This document shows, piece by piece, positions 1 to 7,908 of a stretch of DNA of 45,387 nt (within the stretch, counting starts at the first letter, position 1; every line of letters starts with the position of its first letter). The stretch is taken from NCBI GenBank assembly GCA_947643405.1, contig CANRVY010000011.1, forward strand, positions 1-45,387, written 5' to 3'. Made by a program: the position numbers and the translations under genes. The notes beneath the pieces were generated by a model. That model searched no databases. It was not told where the DNA came from and saw nothing but the letters and a program-made list of their open reading frames with translations. The DNA is from an uncultured Mycoplasmatota bacterium. GTDB taxonomy: Bacteria > Bacillota_I > Bacilli_A > RF39 > UBA660.

Positions 1-1855
1 TTTCTGTTACAATTCCACCCTGAGCAGCTGCAAAACCATCTACTACATCTTCAAAATTTTGTCGATTTTCAGTTTCTAATTCTGATTCTACTTGAGATTG
101 AACCGCTTTTTCTTCTAGTGTCGTTGGTTCTTTTGCTATTTGAGTAGCAGTAACTTCTGAAGGAGTGCTAACCGTTTTACCACTACTTTGTCCAGTATCT
201 TGGCTTTTTACTTCACGATTGTTATTTTCAATATTTTCTAAAATATCCCATTCCCCTAATTGAATATTATTTTTTTCTAAATAAGGTAATACTTGACCTT
301 CAATATATACTTTATTATCGTCTTGAGCATCTGTTAAGGTTAAAAGATATTGCGCATAAGCTGCTACTTCAGAACTAGTATATGTGATAGCTGCATCAAA
401 TTTTGAATTTAATTTTCTCATATACTCTGCCCAATCATCAGAATAGAATGTTGCAGTTGTATCTGTTTTACAATCATTATTAATATTATATAAATCCATA
501 ATATCTTGACCAACAACCTCTGCATTATAAACGTTTGCCTGTTGATAAATTAATGAAGTTGAAAGCATTCCTAAAGATCCACTACTAGTAGCAGCTACTG
601 GATTATAAACCCTACTTTTTATTAACGTAACCAAGCTTTCAGAATCACCTTTTTGATTTTGAATAATTGCTTCTTCATAAGCTTTAATATATTCACTATA
701 TTCTTTGTTTGAAATAAATTCATAAATAAATGCACTTTCTTCTTTAGTTGTATAAATAGAGCCAAGAATATTACTAACTCTTGTAAAATCACTACTTAAT
801 TCTTCTTTATCAGTATCACTATCTGCTAATAATTTCGTAAAAGTTAACTCGTCCATATCCTCTAAATTAATAGAAATTAGCCAATTATTTAATTGTTCTG
901 GGGAAACTGCTAACTTTCCGTCATTACCAAGCTTCATGCATTCTTCTTCTGATACAACAGGAACGCCTCGCTCCATAATAGCTTTTGCTAACAATTGCAA
1001 TCTTTCTGTATGAGATACTTGATCATTTATATTGAAATTATGATCTTCATCTACTGCAAATGTTGCAGTTTCTTCTCCTCCTTGTTGTGGCGTTGAACCT
1101 AAACTAAGGTCATCTGGAGAACTTTCTGCACGACTGTGTAAAAACTTTCCGCCAATAAATACTCCTGCACCTAAAACTGCAGCTAATCCAATTGCTGTTA
1201 CTGCAACTTTATGTTTTTTAGCCCATTCTGCTAATTTACTATTTAAAATTCTTTCTTTTAATGGTTGTTTTTTATGTTCTATTTTTACATTTTGACCATC
1301 ATAAGGATTCTTTCCAGTTACAATAAATATCGCACCATTTTTAATTCTTTGTAATAAGCCTTGTTTTTCTGCTTCTGGAACAATTTTTTCATCCTTCAAT
1401 TCTTCAAAATAAGGACATGCAACATTTTTAAAATATTCAATATCTTTTTGAGTAAATGTTCCATCTGCAATTGCCTCTTTTACATAATCTTCATCTTCTA
1501 AAATAGATAGAATTTGATCAATTTTTTTATCTGCTGCTTCTAAGTCTCCTTTTTCTATTAGTTGCACAATTTCATTTTGATTTTCAGCAAATCCATAATC
1601 AGTTGGCATTTCAATTAATGTATCAGAAAGCACATTTTTATCATAGAATTCAACTGCTTTTAGTGCAAAGTTTTCTTGAAGATACTCTTCTGCTTTTTCT
1701 TTATCAATTCCTTTTAAAATTGCAGTTCTTACCATTACAGACATCAAACGATCAATCTCTGCATTAAATTTATCTTTAGTTGAAAATGATCCTGCTATTA
1801 CATCAGCTTCAACAGCTGCCATTCTTTTTTCTATCATTTCATTTAAAATTGTCAT
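1..1855 (-). CDS. Partial single-pass membrane protein, function unknown (C-terminus beyond window)
   Basis: An open frame starts at ATG 1855 behind a good ribosome binding site (AAGGAGATGTAAAT) and runs without a stop off the left edge, giving at least 618 codons. The first ~210 residues are charged and probably helical and cytoplasmic (start MTILNEMIEKRMAAVEADVI). One strong hydrophobic segment follows at about residues 213-233, preceded by lysines, so N-in/C-out topology is likely. The remaining ~380 residues would be extracytoplasmic and become rich in Ser, Thr, Glu and Gln. It lies 20 bp after the repeat protein at 1876..3627 with no terminator between, so the two are probably co-transcribed and may act together at the envelope. 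No known domain recognised. Confidence 0.85.
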   Translation of the reverse strand, partial: MTILNEMIEKRMAAVEADVIAGSFSTKDKFNAEIDRLMSVMVRTAILKGIDKEKAEEYLQENFALKAVEFYDKNVLSDTLIEMPTDYGFAENQNEIVQLIEKGDLEAADKKIDQILSILEDEDYVKEAIADGTFTQKDIEYFKNVACPYFEELKDEKIVPEAEKQGLLQRIKNGAIFIVTGKNPYDGQNVKIEHKKQPLKERILNSKLAEWAKKHKVAVTAIGLAAVLGAGVFIGGKFLHSRAESSPDDLSLGSTPQQGGEETATFAVDEDHNFNINDQVSHTERLQLLAKAIMERGVPVVSEEECMKLGNDGKLAVSPEQLNNWLISINLEDMDELTFTKLLADSDTDKEELSSDFTRVSNILGSIYTTKEESAFIYEFISNKEYSEYIKAYEEAIIQNQKGDSESLVTLIKSRVYNPVAATSSGSLGMLSTSLIYQQANVYNAEVVGQDIMDLYNINNDCKTDTTATFYSDDWAEYMRKLNSKFDAAITYTSSEVAAYAQYLLTLTDAQDDNKVYIEGQVLPYLEKNNIQLGEWDILENIENNNREVKSQDTGQSSGKTVSTPSEVTATQIAKEPTTLEEKAVQSQVESELETENRQNFEDVVDGFAAAQGGIVTE

Positions 1856-1875
1856 ATTTACATCTCCTTCTTATC

Positions 1876-3627
1876 CTATATTTCCCATTTATCAATAATT
1901 TGATATCCATTATTTAATAAACCAGTATCGTTACAGTTACTAATTTTATAGTCTGTTTTTCCACCAATAATTTCTCTTGTTCTATAACTATAAAGGGTAA
2001 TATCTTTTTCTACAGTTACTAAACCATATACTGCTTCTCTTTTAGTTGATGTATCATAATCAATAATTACATTTTGAGTTCCATATACTGGCACCTCGTG
2101 CTGCACAGTTCTTAGACATTGATATACAGAGTTCTCATTTGTCGTTGTCGAATTTTTACGGACAGTTCTTGTTTCCTTTTTATAGATTGTATACAATTTT
2201 GCTCCACAGTCACCACAAGTTTCTGTTCCCACTGATATCTTAGTATATCGTGTTGTGCTTGTATTTGTTGGAGTTGAATAAAGTTTTACCAATCCTGCTG
2301 ATGTCCATGCACCATATGTTACATTACTACTAACGCTTCCAGTAGATGTAATAATATAACCATATTCAGCACATTCTTTTTCAGTTCTTGTTCCAATCAA
2401 TACTTGTTTTTGTCCATAAATTGGTTTATTTGGATCTTTATATGTAACAGTTTTATAACCAATTAGTTGTTTTTCCTGTTTTTGTTGTGTTACTGTTTTA
2501 TAGCGTTCTTGTCTTAAATTGCTTGATGATAGTCTTCTTTCAGACCAATCAGACCAAGATGACCAAGCACCATAACTACTACTAGTAGTTTTCATATATT
2601 TGCATTGATACTGCTTTGGAGTAGTACATTCTGCTTCATAAGTTGCTTGATTTACCACATTTCCATTTTTCCCATAATAGATTCCATTTATATATTTACA
2701 AATATAAGTTGGAGCTGGCTCATTTTCACATTCTTTCTTATATGTTGCTTCATTTACTACATTACCATTTTTTCCATAATAAATTCCGTTTACATATTTA
2801 CAAATGTAAGTTGGAGTTGGTTCATTTTCACATTCTTTTTTATATGTTTCTTCGCTTACAATGTTACCATTTTTTCCATAATAAGCTCCATTTACATATT
2901 TACAATAATACTTTTCTTCTAATTTACATTCTTTATCATAAGTAGTTTTATCTACTTGATCTCCATTTGCTCCATAATATTTTCCATTCACATATTGACA
3001 GTAATATTTTCCTGGTTTACAATTATCACTTTCGCAATTATTATTAATTATAATATTATTATTAATAATTGGTCTAACTATAGTTTCTTTAATAATTGTA
3101 GTAGGCCCTGATGGATTTACTGTTGGAGATTTTATATCTTCTTCATTTTTTTCACAAATTCCAGTTTCACAATAATTATAACATCCCATTACAACTAATA
3201 AATAATTTTCTTGATTTGTACATTTTAAGTTTACTTTCATAATGAATTCTTCATCTTCTTTTGTAATACTTACATAAGACTCTTCAAGATCGCATTGATT
3301 ACCTTCTCTATCAACAAAAGGTAAAATTATTTTTTTATCAAGCATTTCATTTAAAGTCATGGATACTTTATCTCCAACATTTTTTGGTAATCTTGGTGTT
3401 GTATAATAACTTTTAGCAGCATCTTTCATTGCAATAATATTATCATTAAAAATTCGATCATAAAGTGGTTCTAATGAACTTACACTTTGAGTCGTTTTTA
3501 ATTTATCCAAATCACTTTTACTAGGAAATAAACATATTAAAATAAATATGAACATTACCATTAATAATATTTGAATAACAACTCCTTTAATTGAACTTTT
3601 ATCTTTTCTTTCTTCATATTCGTACAT
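1876..3627 (-). CDS. Cysteine-repeat envelope protein with N-terminal membrane anchor (paralogue of 3829..5484)
   Basis: 583 residues. A short basic/acidic N-terminus and a hydrophobic helix (about residues 14-34) anchor it. Residues ~55-165 form a compact domain with Cys pairs that is clearly homologous to the next gene (shared SYYTTPRLP, GDKVSMTL, CDL). An Asn/Ile-rich linker leads to four ~33-residue modules (about residues 205-337) with consensus YYCKYVNGxYYGKNGNVV and a closing YKKEC, so two Cys each. Then come a WSSWSDWS stretch (around residues 349-362), a CGDCG motif and a long Thr-rich, beta-like tail. The first part resembles a minor-pilin layout but lacks a clear prepilin cleavage site, where its paralogue has a near one. 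Two tandem promoters lie upstream. Probably a surface or pilus-associated protein; exact role unknown. Confidence 0.85.
   Translation of the reverse strand: MYEYEERKDKSSIKGVVIQILLMVMFIFILICLFPSKSDLDKLKTTQSVSSLEPLYDRIFNDNIIAMKDAAKSYYTTPRLPKNVGDKVSMTLNEMLDKKIILPFVDREGNQCDLEESYVSITKEDEEFIMKVNLKCTNQENYLLVVMGCYNYCETGICEKNEEDIKSPTVNPSGPTTIIKETIVRPIINNNIIINNNCESDNCKPGKYYCQYVNGKYYGANGDQVDKTTYDKECKLEEKYYCKYVNGAYYGKNGNIVSEETYKKECENEPTPTYICKYVNGIYYGKNGNVVNEATYKKECENEPAPTYICKYINGIYYGKNGNVVNQATYEAECTTPKQYQCKYMKTTSSSYGAWSSWSDWSERRLSSSNLRQERYKTVTQQKQEKQLIGYKTVTYKDPNKPIYGQKQVLIGTRTEKECAEYGYIITSTGSVSSNVTYGAWTSAGLVKLYSTPTNTSTTRYTKISVGTETCGDCGAKLYTIYKKETRTVRKNSTTTNENSVYQCLRTVQHEVPVYGTQNVIIDYDTSTKREAVYGLVTVEKDITLYSYRTREIIGGKTDYKISNCNDTGLLNNGYQIIDKWEI
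2616..3011 (-). repeat. Four coding cysteine modules in 1876..3627
   Basis: Four tandem protein modules of about 32-35 residues, each with a Cys near the start (YxCxY) and one at the end (KEC or AEC). The DNA copies have diverged, with different codons and substitutions, unlike the nearly identical copies in the paralogue. A fifth partial module (QYQCKY) follows and breaks into the WSxWS region. Confidence 0.8.
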
Positions 3628-3657
3628 AATAATTCCCCCTTCTCAATTGGTTGCGTT

Positions 3658-3686
3658 ATAATACCACAAAACACAGTCTTTGTCAA
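3658..3686 (-). promoter_or_regulatory. Proximal promoter of the 1876..3627 operon
   Basis: On the minus strand TTGACA (3681-3686), a 17-bp spacer and TATTAT (3658-3663), about 30 bp before the start codon at 3627 and its RBS (GAAGGGGGAA). A near-consensus housekeeping promoter. Confidence 0.7.
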
Positions 3687-3732
3687 ATATCAACAAAATT
3701 TTCTCTATACATAAAACTGCCCATGTGTTTTA

Positions 3733-3761
3733 ATCATATCACAGTTATCTACCTTTGTCAA
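3733..3761 (-). promoter_or_regulatory. Distal promoter of the 1876..3627 operon
   Basis: On the minus strand TTGACA (3756-3761), a 17-bp spacer and TATGAT (3733-3738) preceded by TGA as an extended -10. It sits 75 bp upstream of the proximal promoter, so the operon appears to have tandem promoters. Confidence 0.6.
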
Positions 3762-3806
3762 TTTTTGAATCGCCATTTTTCCCTGTAAAATCAACAGATT
3801 ATAGAT

Positions 3807-3829
3807 GAAAAAAAGATGTTAATACATCT
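3807..3829 (-). terminator. Terminator of the 3829..5484 gene
   Basis: The minus-strand transcript forms AGATGT-ATTA-ACATCT followed by seven U residues, immediately after the TAA stop. Confidence 0.75.
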
Positions 3830-5484
3830 TATCTCCATTCTGTTTTTCCTGTATATTCTACACCATTCAAATTAGGATTTATTGTCCACTTTCTTGGACC
3901 ATATTCATAATTAGTTTCTACATCATAAACTGTATATCTTTTTATTACTTGATTGCTTTCTTTTTTTGTTAAACTCGAACATGGTTTGGTTTTCGTTTTA
4001 GACGCTACAATGTCATAAGTTAAATGAAAACGGATAGGCACATAATATATATTTCCTACATTACTATCATTGTAAGTATCTAAATATCTATCTTTTAAAA
4101 TATTTGTTCGATTAAATAACACACGATAATCAATTCGATACTCTACATAATTACTATATGATATTGTTTTTGTCTTTAATACTCTAACATCACTAAAATG
4201 TTTCTTACTTAACGCCGAATTTTTAAATCTCGTTGTTGTGATTGTATCTTTGGCACTCCACTTAGAGTCATTATACTCATAATTATAAATAGACCCATTG
4301 GCTTTTAAATTTTTCCAGGCAGATAAATTAAACGTTTCTTGACCATATGAAATTCGATCAATTTGAACATTCGTAGCTCCTGCTGGTAAAGTAACTGCAT
4401 ATGGATATCTTGAAATATCTGTAGTACTAATTCCAGTATAACCTAAAGTATAAATATATTTACTTGCTTCTTCTACAGGATAATATGCGCACATTTTAGT
4501 TGCTACTTCATTCGCAACTAATGTTTTTGTGCGATATTCATAATAAAGAGTTTTTGCTGGTTCTACAACACATTCTTTTTGGTATGTTGTACTATCCACT
4601 ACATTTCCATTTTTCCCATAGTATTTTCCATTCACATATTTACAGTAATATACTGGTTCTACAACACATTCTTTTTGGTATGTTGTACTATCCACTACAT
4701 TTCCATTTTTCCCATAGTATTTTCCATTCACATATTTACAGTAATATACTGGTTCTGCAACACATTCTTTTTGATATGTTGTACTATCCACTACATTTCC
4801 ATTTTTCCCATAGTATTTTCCATCTATATATTTGCAATAATATACTGGTTCCGTTCTAATAGGCCCTTCTTCACAATTTACACAATTATTAATTGTAATA
4901 TTATTATTGATTACTGGTCTTTCTGTTGTTACAATGCTTTCTACAACAGTTGTCTGGGTAGGTTTCGTATTAGAAACAAGATCCGTGTCATTACTTTTCT
5001 CACATATATCATTTTCACAATATTGATAACATCCTAAATGTACAATTAAATAATCTTCTTTTCCTGAGCAACTTAAGACTACTTTTAACTCATATTCATC
5101 TGCTCTCTTTGCAATTTCTACATATGAATTATTTATATCACAACTACTCCCATTTTTATCCTGAATTGATAATACAAGCTTTTTATCTATCATTTCCTTT
5201 AACGTCATTGATACCTTATCACCTGTATTTCTTGGCAATCTTGGTGTCGTATAATAACTCTCTGCTGCTACTTTCATATCAAGTAAGTTTTCATTAAAAA
5301 TTCTATTTGATAAAACCTGATAATCTGCACTATTTCCAGAAACTTCTTGCTTTTCCATATTATTTATAAATCCCTTTGTTGGAAATAACCATATTAGTGC
5401 GAATATAAATAATACAAAGAAAAGAATTTGAAGTATAATATCTGTTAATACAAAGCCATCTTCTCTACTTCTATACATAAACAT
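3829..5484 (-). CDS. Cysteine-repeat envelope protein with prepilin-like N-terminus
   Basis: 551 residues, paralogue of 1876..3627. The N-terminus reads REDGFVLTDIILQILF and continues hydrophobic. This matches a type IV prepilin site (G, then F, with an acidic residue at +5, here Asp rather than Glu) followed by the pilin helix. Residues ~55-165 share the YYTTPRLP...GDKVSMTL...CD domain and a Cys-rich end (GCYQYCENDICEK). Three almost identical 32-residue modules (YYCKYxxGKYYGKNGNVV ... YQKEC) follow, then a ~230-residue Tyr/Thr-rich domain. RBS AGGAGGAATGTT precedes ATG 5484. It has its own promoter and terminator. Likely a surface-exposed pilin-like or adhesin protein; the prepilin assignment is inference. 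Confidence 0.85.
   Translation of the reverse strand: MFMYRSREDGFVLTDIILQILFFVLFIFALIWLFPTKGFINNMEKQEVSGNSADYQVLSNRIFNENLLDMKVAAESYYTTPRLPRNTGDKVSMTLKEMIDKKLVLSIQDKNGSSCDINNSYVEIAKRADEYELKVVLSCSGKEDYLIVHLGCYQYCENDICEKSNDTDLVSNTKPTQTTVVESIVTTERPVINNNITINNCVNCEEGPIRTEPVYYCKYIDGKYYGKNGNVVDSTTYQKECVAEPVYYCKYVNGKYYGKNGNVVDSTTYQKECVVEPVYYCKYVNGKYYGKNGNVVDSTTYQKECVVEPAKTLYYEYRTKTLVANEVATKMCAYYPVEEASKYIYTLGYTGISTTDISRYPYAVTLPAGATNVQIDRISYGQETFNLSAWKNLKANGSIYNYEYNDSKWSAKDTITTTRFKNSALSKKHFSDVRVLKTKTISYSNYVEYRIDYRVLFNRTNILKDRYLDTYNDSNVGNIYYVPIRFHLTYDIVASKTKTKPCSSLTKKESNQVIKRYTVYDVETNYEYGPRKWTINPNLNGVEYTGKTEWR
4559..4846 (-). repeat. Three tandem 96-bp coding repeats in 3829..5484
   Basis: Units at 4559-4654, 4655-4750 and 4751-4846. 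The first two differ by almost nothing and the third by a few bases. Each encodes one 32-residue Cys module, so gain or loss of a unit keeps the frame. The near-identity suggests recent duplication or gene conversion. Confidence 0.9.
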
Positions 5485-5501
5485 TCCTCCTATTTATTTT
5501 T

Positions 5502-5531
5502 ATGGTAGCACCTTTTTCACTTGTTTGTCAA
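5502..5531 (-). promoter_or_regulatory. Promoter of 3829..5484
   Basis: Minus-strand TTGACA (5526-5531), an 18-bp spacer and TACCAT (5502-5507) with TGC in front as an extended -10. The 5' leader is short. Confidence 0.5.
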
Positions 5532-5538
5532 ACTTTTT

Positions 5539-5832
5539 TCACTTTTTTATCATATTTTCTAAAGAAATTCGAACAATCGTACAACCATTATTATAATAAT
5601 AGGTTTTAAATTCTAAAACTTGCCTATCGTGTGATAACACTTGTTTTACCGTTTCACGCAAAACTCCACTTCCTATTCCATGTATTATTACAAAAATCTC
5701 TTGACGTAATTTTTTATTTTCCTTAATAAAATCCAAGACTGCTACTCTAGCAGTCTCACGATCATACCCATGAAGATCTAATTTTGGATATTGCTCTATA
5801 AAAATAACATTATTTAAAGTCATGGTATACAT
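5539..5832 (-). CDS. Stand-alone Smr-domain protein
   Basis: 97 residues consisting almost entirely of a Smr (small MutS-related) domain. It shows the LDLHG motif near residue 19 and HGIGSGVLR near residue 51, the two signatures of this family. Smr domains bind or cleave structured nucleic acid, and in some bacteria stand-alone or MutS2-linked copies act on stalled ribosome complexes or on recombination intermediates; which applies here cannot be seen. The start ATG 5832 has GAAGAAG seven bases upstream and overlaps the end of the kinase gene by 23 bp, so the two are translationally coupled. ATG 5823 is an alternative start. Confidence 0.85.
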   Translation of the reverse strand: MYTMTLNNVIFIEQYPKLDLHGYDRETARVAVLDFIKENKKLRQEIFVIIHGIGSGVLRETVKQVLSHDRQVLEFKTYYYNNGCTIVRISLENMIKK

Positions 5833-6709
5833 TTTTTACTTCTTCTACACTTGGAGCAGAGAAGCGTCCTCCAATTTTAGTTACTGATAAAGCTCCTGTT
5901 ACATTTGAAAGCTTAATTACTTCTTCATATGGCATATTTTTAGCAATTCCATATGCAAAAGCTCCATGAAATAAATCTCCTGCACCAGTTGAATCTAATG
6001 CCTTTACCTTAATGGAAGGCATTATTTTAACTTGATTTTGATATTTATATAGAGCCCCTTTGGATTCTAAAGTTACAACAATATTATTTTTAAAAATAGA
6101 TTCCATTTTTTTATAAAGATCTATTAAAGTATTTGGCTTTTCATAATCGATTACCATTTCTGTTATTGTCTCTGCAAATTCTTTAGAACAAACAGTATAG
6201 TTTACTAGCTTAGACAATTCAATAATTTCTGGTTTTGGCCTGCCTGCATCTATAATACTAATAGCATTAGGATATTTTTTAATCATTTCTTTAGATATTT
6301 CTACTTCTTGTCCATCGATTAAAATAATATCTGGCTCAAAATTTAGCTTTATAGAATTCATTTTAACTGTATTAGGACGATACGTAAATACAGTCCTAGA
6401 ACCATTTTCTTTATTTGCAATAATAAAGCTTGAAGTCGTTTGATGCTCTGAATTAAGTTCTAAATAAGTAGTATTGACACCAACCTCTTCAAATTCTTTC
6501 TTTATTTTTCTTCCATATTCATCATAACCTACTACTCCAGCAATATATGTTTCTACTCCCCATTTTCCCAATAAATAAGCTGCATTACTAGCGGGTCCCC
6601 CACCACATTCTATGCGTTCATTCACTCTATTTTTTGTATTTTCTGTTGGAAATTCTTCTAATGGTACAGTTATATCGTATGCCACATGTCCTATACATAA
6701 TATTTTCAT
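5810..6709 (-). CDS. PfkB-family (ribokinase-like) sugar or nucleoside kinase
   Basis: 299 residues, the normal length for the family. The first PfkB signature region is visible as GGGPASNAAYLLGKWG around residues 36-51. The second is DSTGAGDLFHGAFAYG near residues 237-252, where the GAGD Asp is the catalytic base and its loop forms the anion hole. It phosphorylates a hydroxymethyl group of a sugar, nucleoside or related substrate using ATP; the substrate cannot be told from sequence, and ribokinase, adenosine-kinase-like and fructokinase are all possible. RBS AAGGTGATACT before ATG 6709. It overlaps the downstream smr gene. Confidence 0.88.
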   Translation of the reverse strand: MKILCIGHVAYDITVPLEEFPTENTKNRVNERIECGGGPASNAAYLLGKWGVETYIAGVVGYDEYGRKIKKEFEEVGVNTTYLELNSEHQTTSSFIIANKENGSRTVFTYRPNTVKMNSIKLNFEPDIILIDGQEVEISKEMIKKYPNAISIIDAGRPKPEIIELSKLVNYTVCSKEFAETITEMVIDYEKPNTLIDLYKKMESIFKNNIVVTLESKGALYKYQNQVKIMPSIKVKALDSTGAGDLFHGAFAYGIAKNMPYEEVIKLSNVTGALSVTKIGGRFSAPSVEEVKNVYHDFK

Positions 6710-6724
6710 AGTATCACCTTAATT

Positions 6725-6733
6725 ATTATATCA
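6725..6733 (-). promoter_or_regulatory. Extended -10 of the kinase/smr operon
   Basis: TGA-TATAAT on the minus strand 15 bp before the start codon, with a run of T upstream and no clear -35. A 15-bp stretch here (6725-6739) recurs exactly at 9160-9174. Confidence 0.5.
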
Positions 6734-6742
6734 TTAGTTTAG

Positions 6743-6768
6743 AAAAAAAAGAAAGAAATTTTTCTTTT
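6743..6768 (-). terminator. Terminator after the nuclease-like lipoprotein gene
   Basis: The minus-strand transcript forms an AAAGAA/UUCUUU hairpin with a 4-base loop followed by eight U residues, 28 bp past the stop of 6796..7908. The stem is short. Confidence 0.5.
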
Positions 6769-6795
6769 GGTATATAATATTTAATAATAAAAACT

Positions 6796-7908
6796 TTAAG
6801 TCATAATATCAACAGGAAGATTGGGATATACATCTTTGCAAGATTCCTGAATTTCTTTTATAACACCATTTAAAGTTTTTTTATCATAATTTTTTCCTTG
6901 GATATCTAAAACGACACGTTGTTGTGAGCCTTTTGGCAAATGTTCCACTCTACTTGTAATTTGTCTTTTAAGTTCTTTTATCAAACCTTTTCTACTCTGT
7001 TTACTATTCAAATTGTAATTTTTGATTTCGATTGCTTCTAGTTTTCCGTTTACTTCTCTAACTAAGTCTGGTCTTGTTGCACCTTGAACAGAAGAGTTTA
7101 CTTCTTTCCCATTAAAGTAGGATACTTGTTCTCTACCACCGTATTTTTTACTAGCTCTTGCTTCAGAGTGAATTCCTCTTTCATGAAAGTTCATTGTTTT
7201 TAATTTTCTCGTAGCATTTGCTTGCGTTACTAATTCTTTAAAGCCTCCTGTTGTCCCACCTAATATAGCTCCCCATTTAAATCCTTCTGAAGCTTCTAAT
7301 CCACCTTTTTCTAAGGATTTTTGAATATCTCCTGTCTTATAATATTCAATAGCTGATGCAATGATACCATTTAAGGTAGCTGATGATATGGCAAATTCAG
7401 TAGCAGTTTTAGCGGAAGCCGCAAATATAATACTTACTGTTCCACCACTTACAATAGAAACTGTAGCACATACAAGTATTACTCCTGCACCAATGACAAC
7501 ATTTTTTAACATTTTGTGATAATGCTCTTCGTAATTTTTAAACTCTTCTACGCTTGTTTTTCCATCTTTTCCAACGGTGAAAACATATTTTTTTCCATTA
7601 AACTTTTGCATTAATTCGTGAATGTCATATCCGAAATAAATATTGGATTTAGAATTATATTCAACTTCTTCTAGATATTCTTTTGAAATATAAACAGTTG
7701 TTATATCATCAATATTATAATCATCATTTGAAAATTCTGCATTTATTCCTGCATATAGAGTGTCGATTATATAATTTTGTAAATTCTCATCGTCTAAACC
7801 AGAAAACGACAATTTCGTCTCATCATTGTTGAATGTTTTAGAAGAACAACTGCACAATGTAACAGAAACAACTAATAATAATATAATTTTTTTACTAATT
7901 TTTTTCAT
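6796..7908 (-). CDS. Lipoprotein with C-terminal PD-(D/E)XK nuclease-like domain (candidate secreted toxin)
   Basis: 370 residues. The signal peptide ends in a lipobox-like TLCSC (probable lipidated Cys21). A polar region of ~110 residues leads to a Gly/Ala-rich hydrophobic stretch (about 137-190), as seen before the toxic tip of polymorphic toxins. The C-terminal ~130 residues fit a restriction-endonuclease fold: Glu249 (HSEARA), Asp281 (TRPDLV), EIK at 294-296, and a Gln near 316 in LIKELKRQI. D...ExK is the metal-binding core of that superfamily. Its start overlaps the stop of the 399-residue surface protein by 14 bp, so they form one unit. No separate immunity gene is obvious. Toxin function is inference; it could also be an envelope nuclease. 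Confidence 0.8.
   Translation of the reverse strand: MKKISKKIILLLVVSVTLCSCSSKTFNNDETKLSFSGLDDENLQNYIIDTLYAGINAEFSNDDYNIDDITTVYISKEYLEEVEYNSKSNIYFGYDIHELMQKFNGKKYVFTVGKDGKTSVEEFKNYEEHYHKMLKNVVIGAGVILVCATVSIVSGGTVSIIFAASAKTATEFAISSATLNGIIASAIEYYKTGDIQKSLEKGGLEASEGFKWGAILGGTTGGFKELVTQANATRKLKTMNFHERGIHSEARASKKYGGREQVSYFNGKEVNSSVQGATRPDLVREVNGKLEAIEIKNYNLNSKQSRKGLIKELKRQITSRVEHLPKGSQQRVVLDIQGKNYDKKTLNGVIKEIQESCKDVYPNLPVDIMT

Noticed and set aside
2605-2945. Plus-strand open frames opposite the cysteine modules
   Set aside because: They are hydrophobic, repetitive mirror frames of the coding repeats, with no RBS and no independent support.
4559-4846. CRISPR array
   Set aside because: Units are contiguous, without spacers, and stay in frame with a large gene.
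4500-5037. Plus-strand open frames of 119 and 152 codons with internal repeats
   Set aside because: Antisense shadow of the 96-bp coding repeats; the repeat pattern is inherited from the minus-strand gene.
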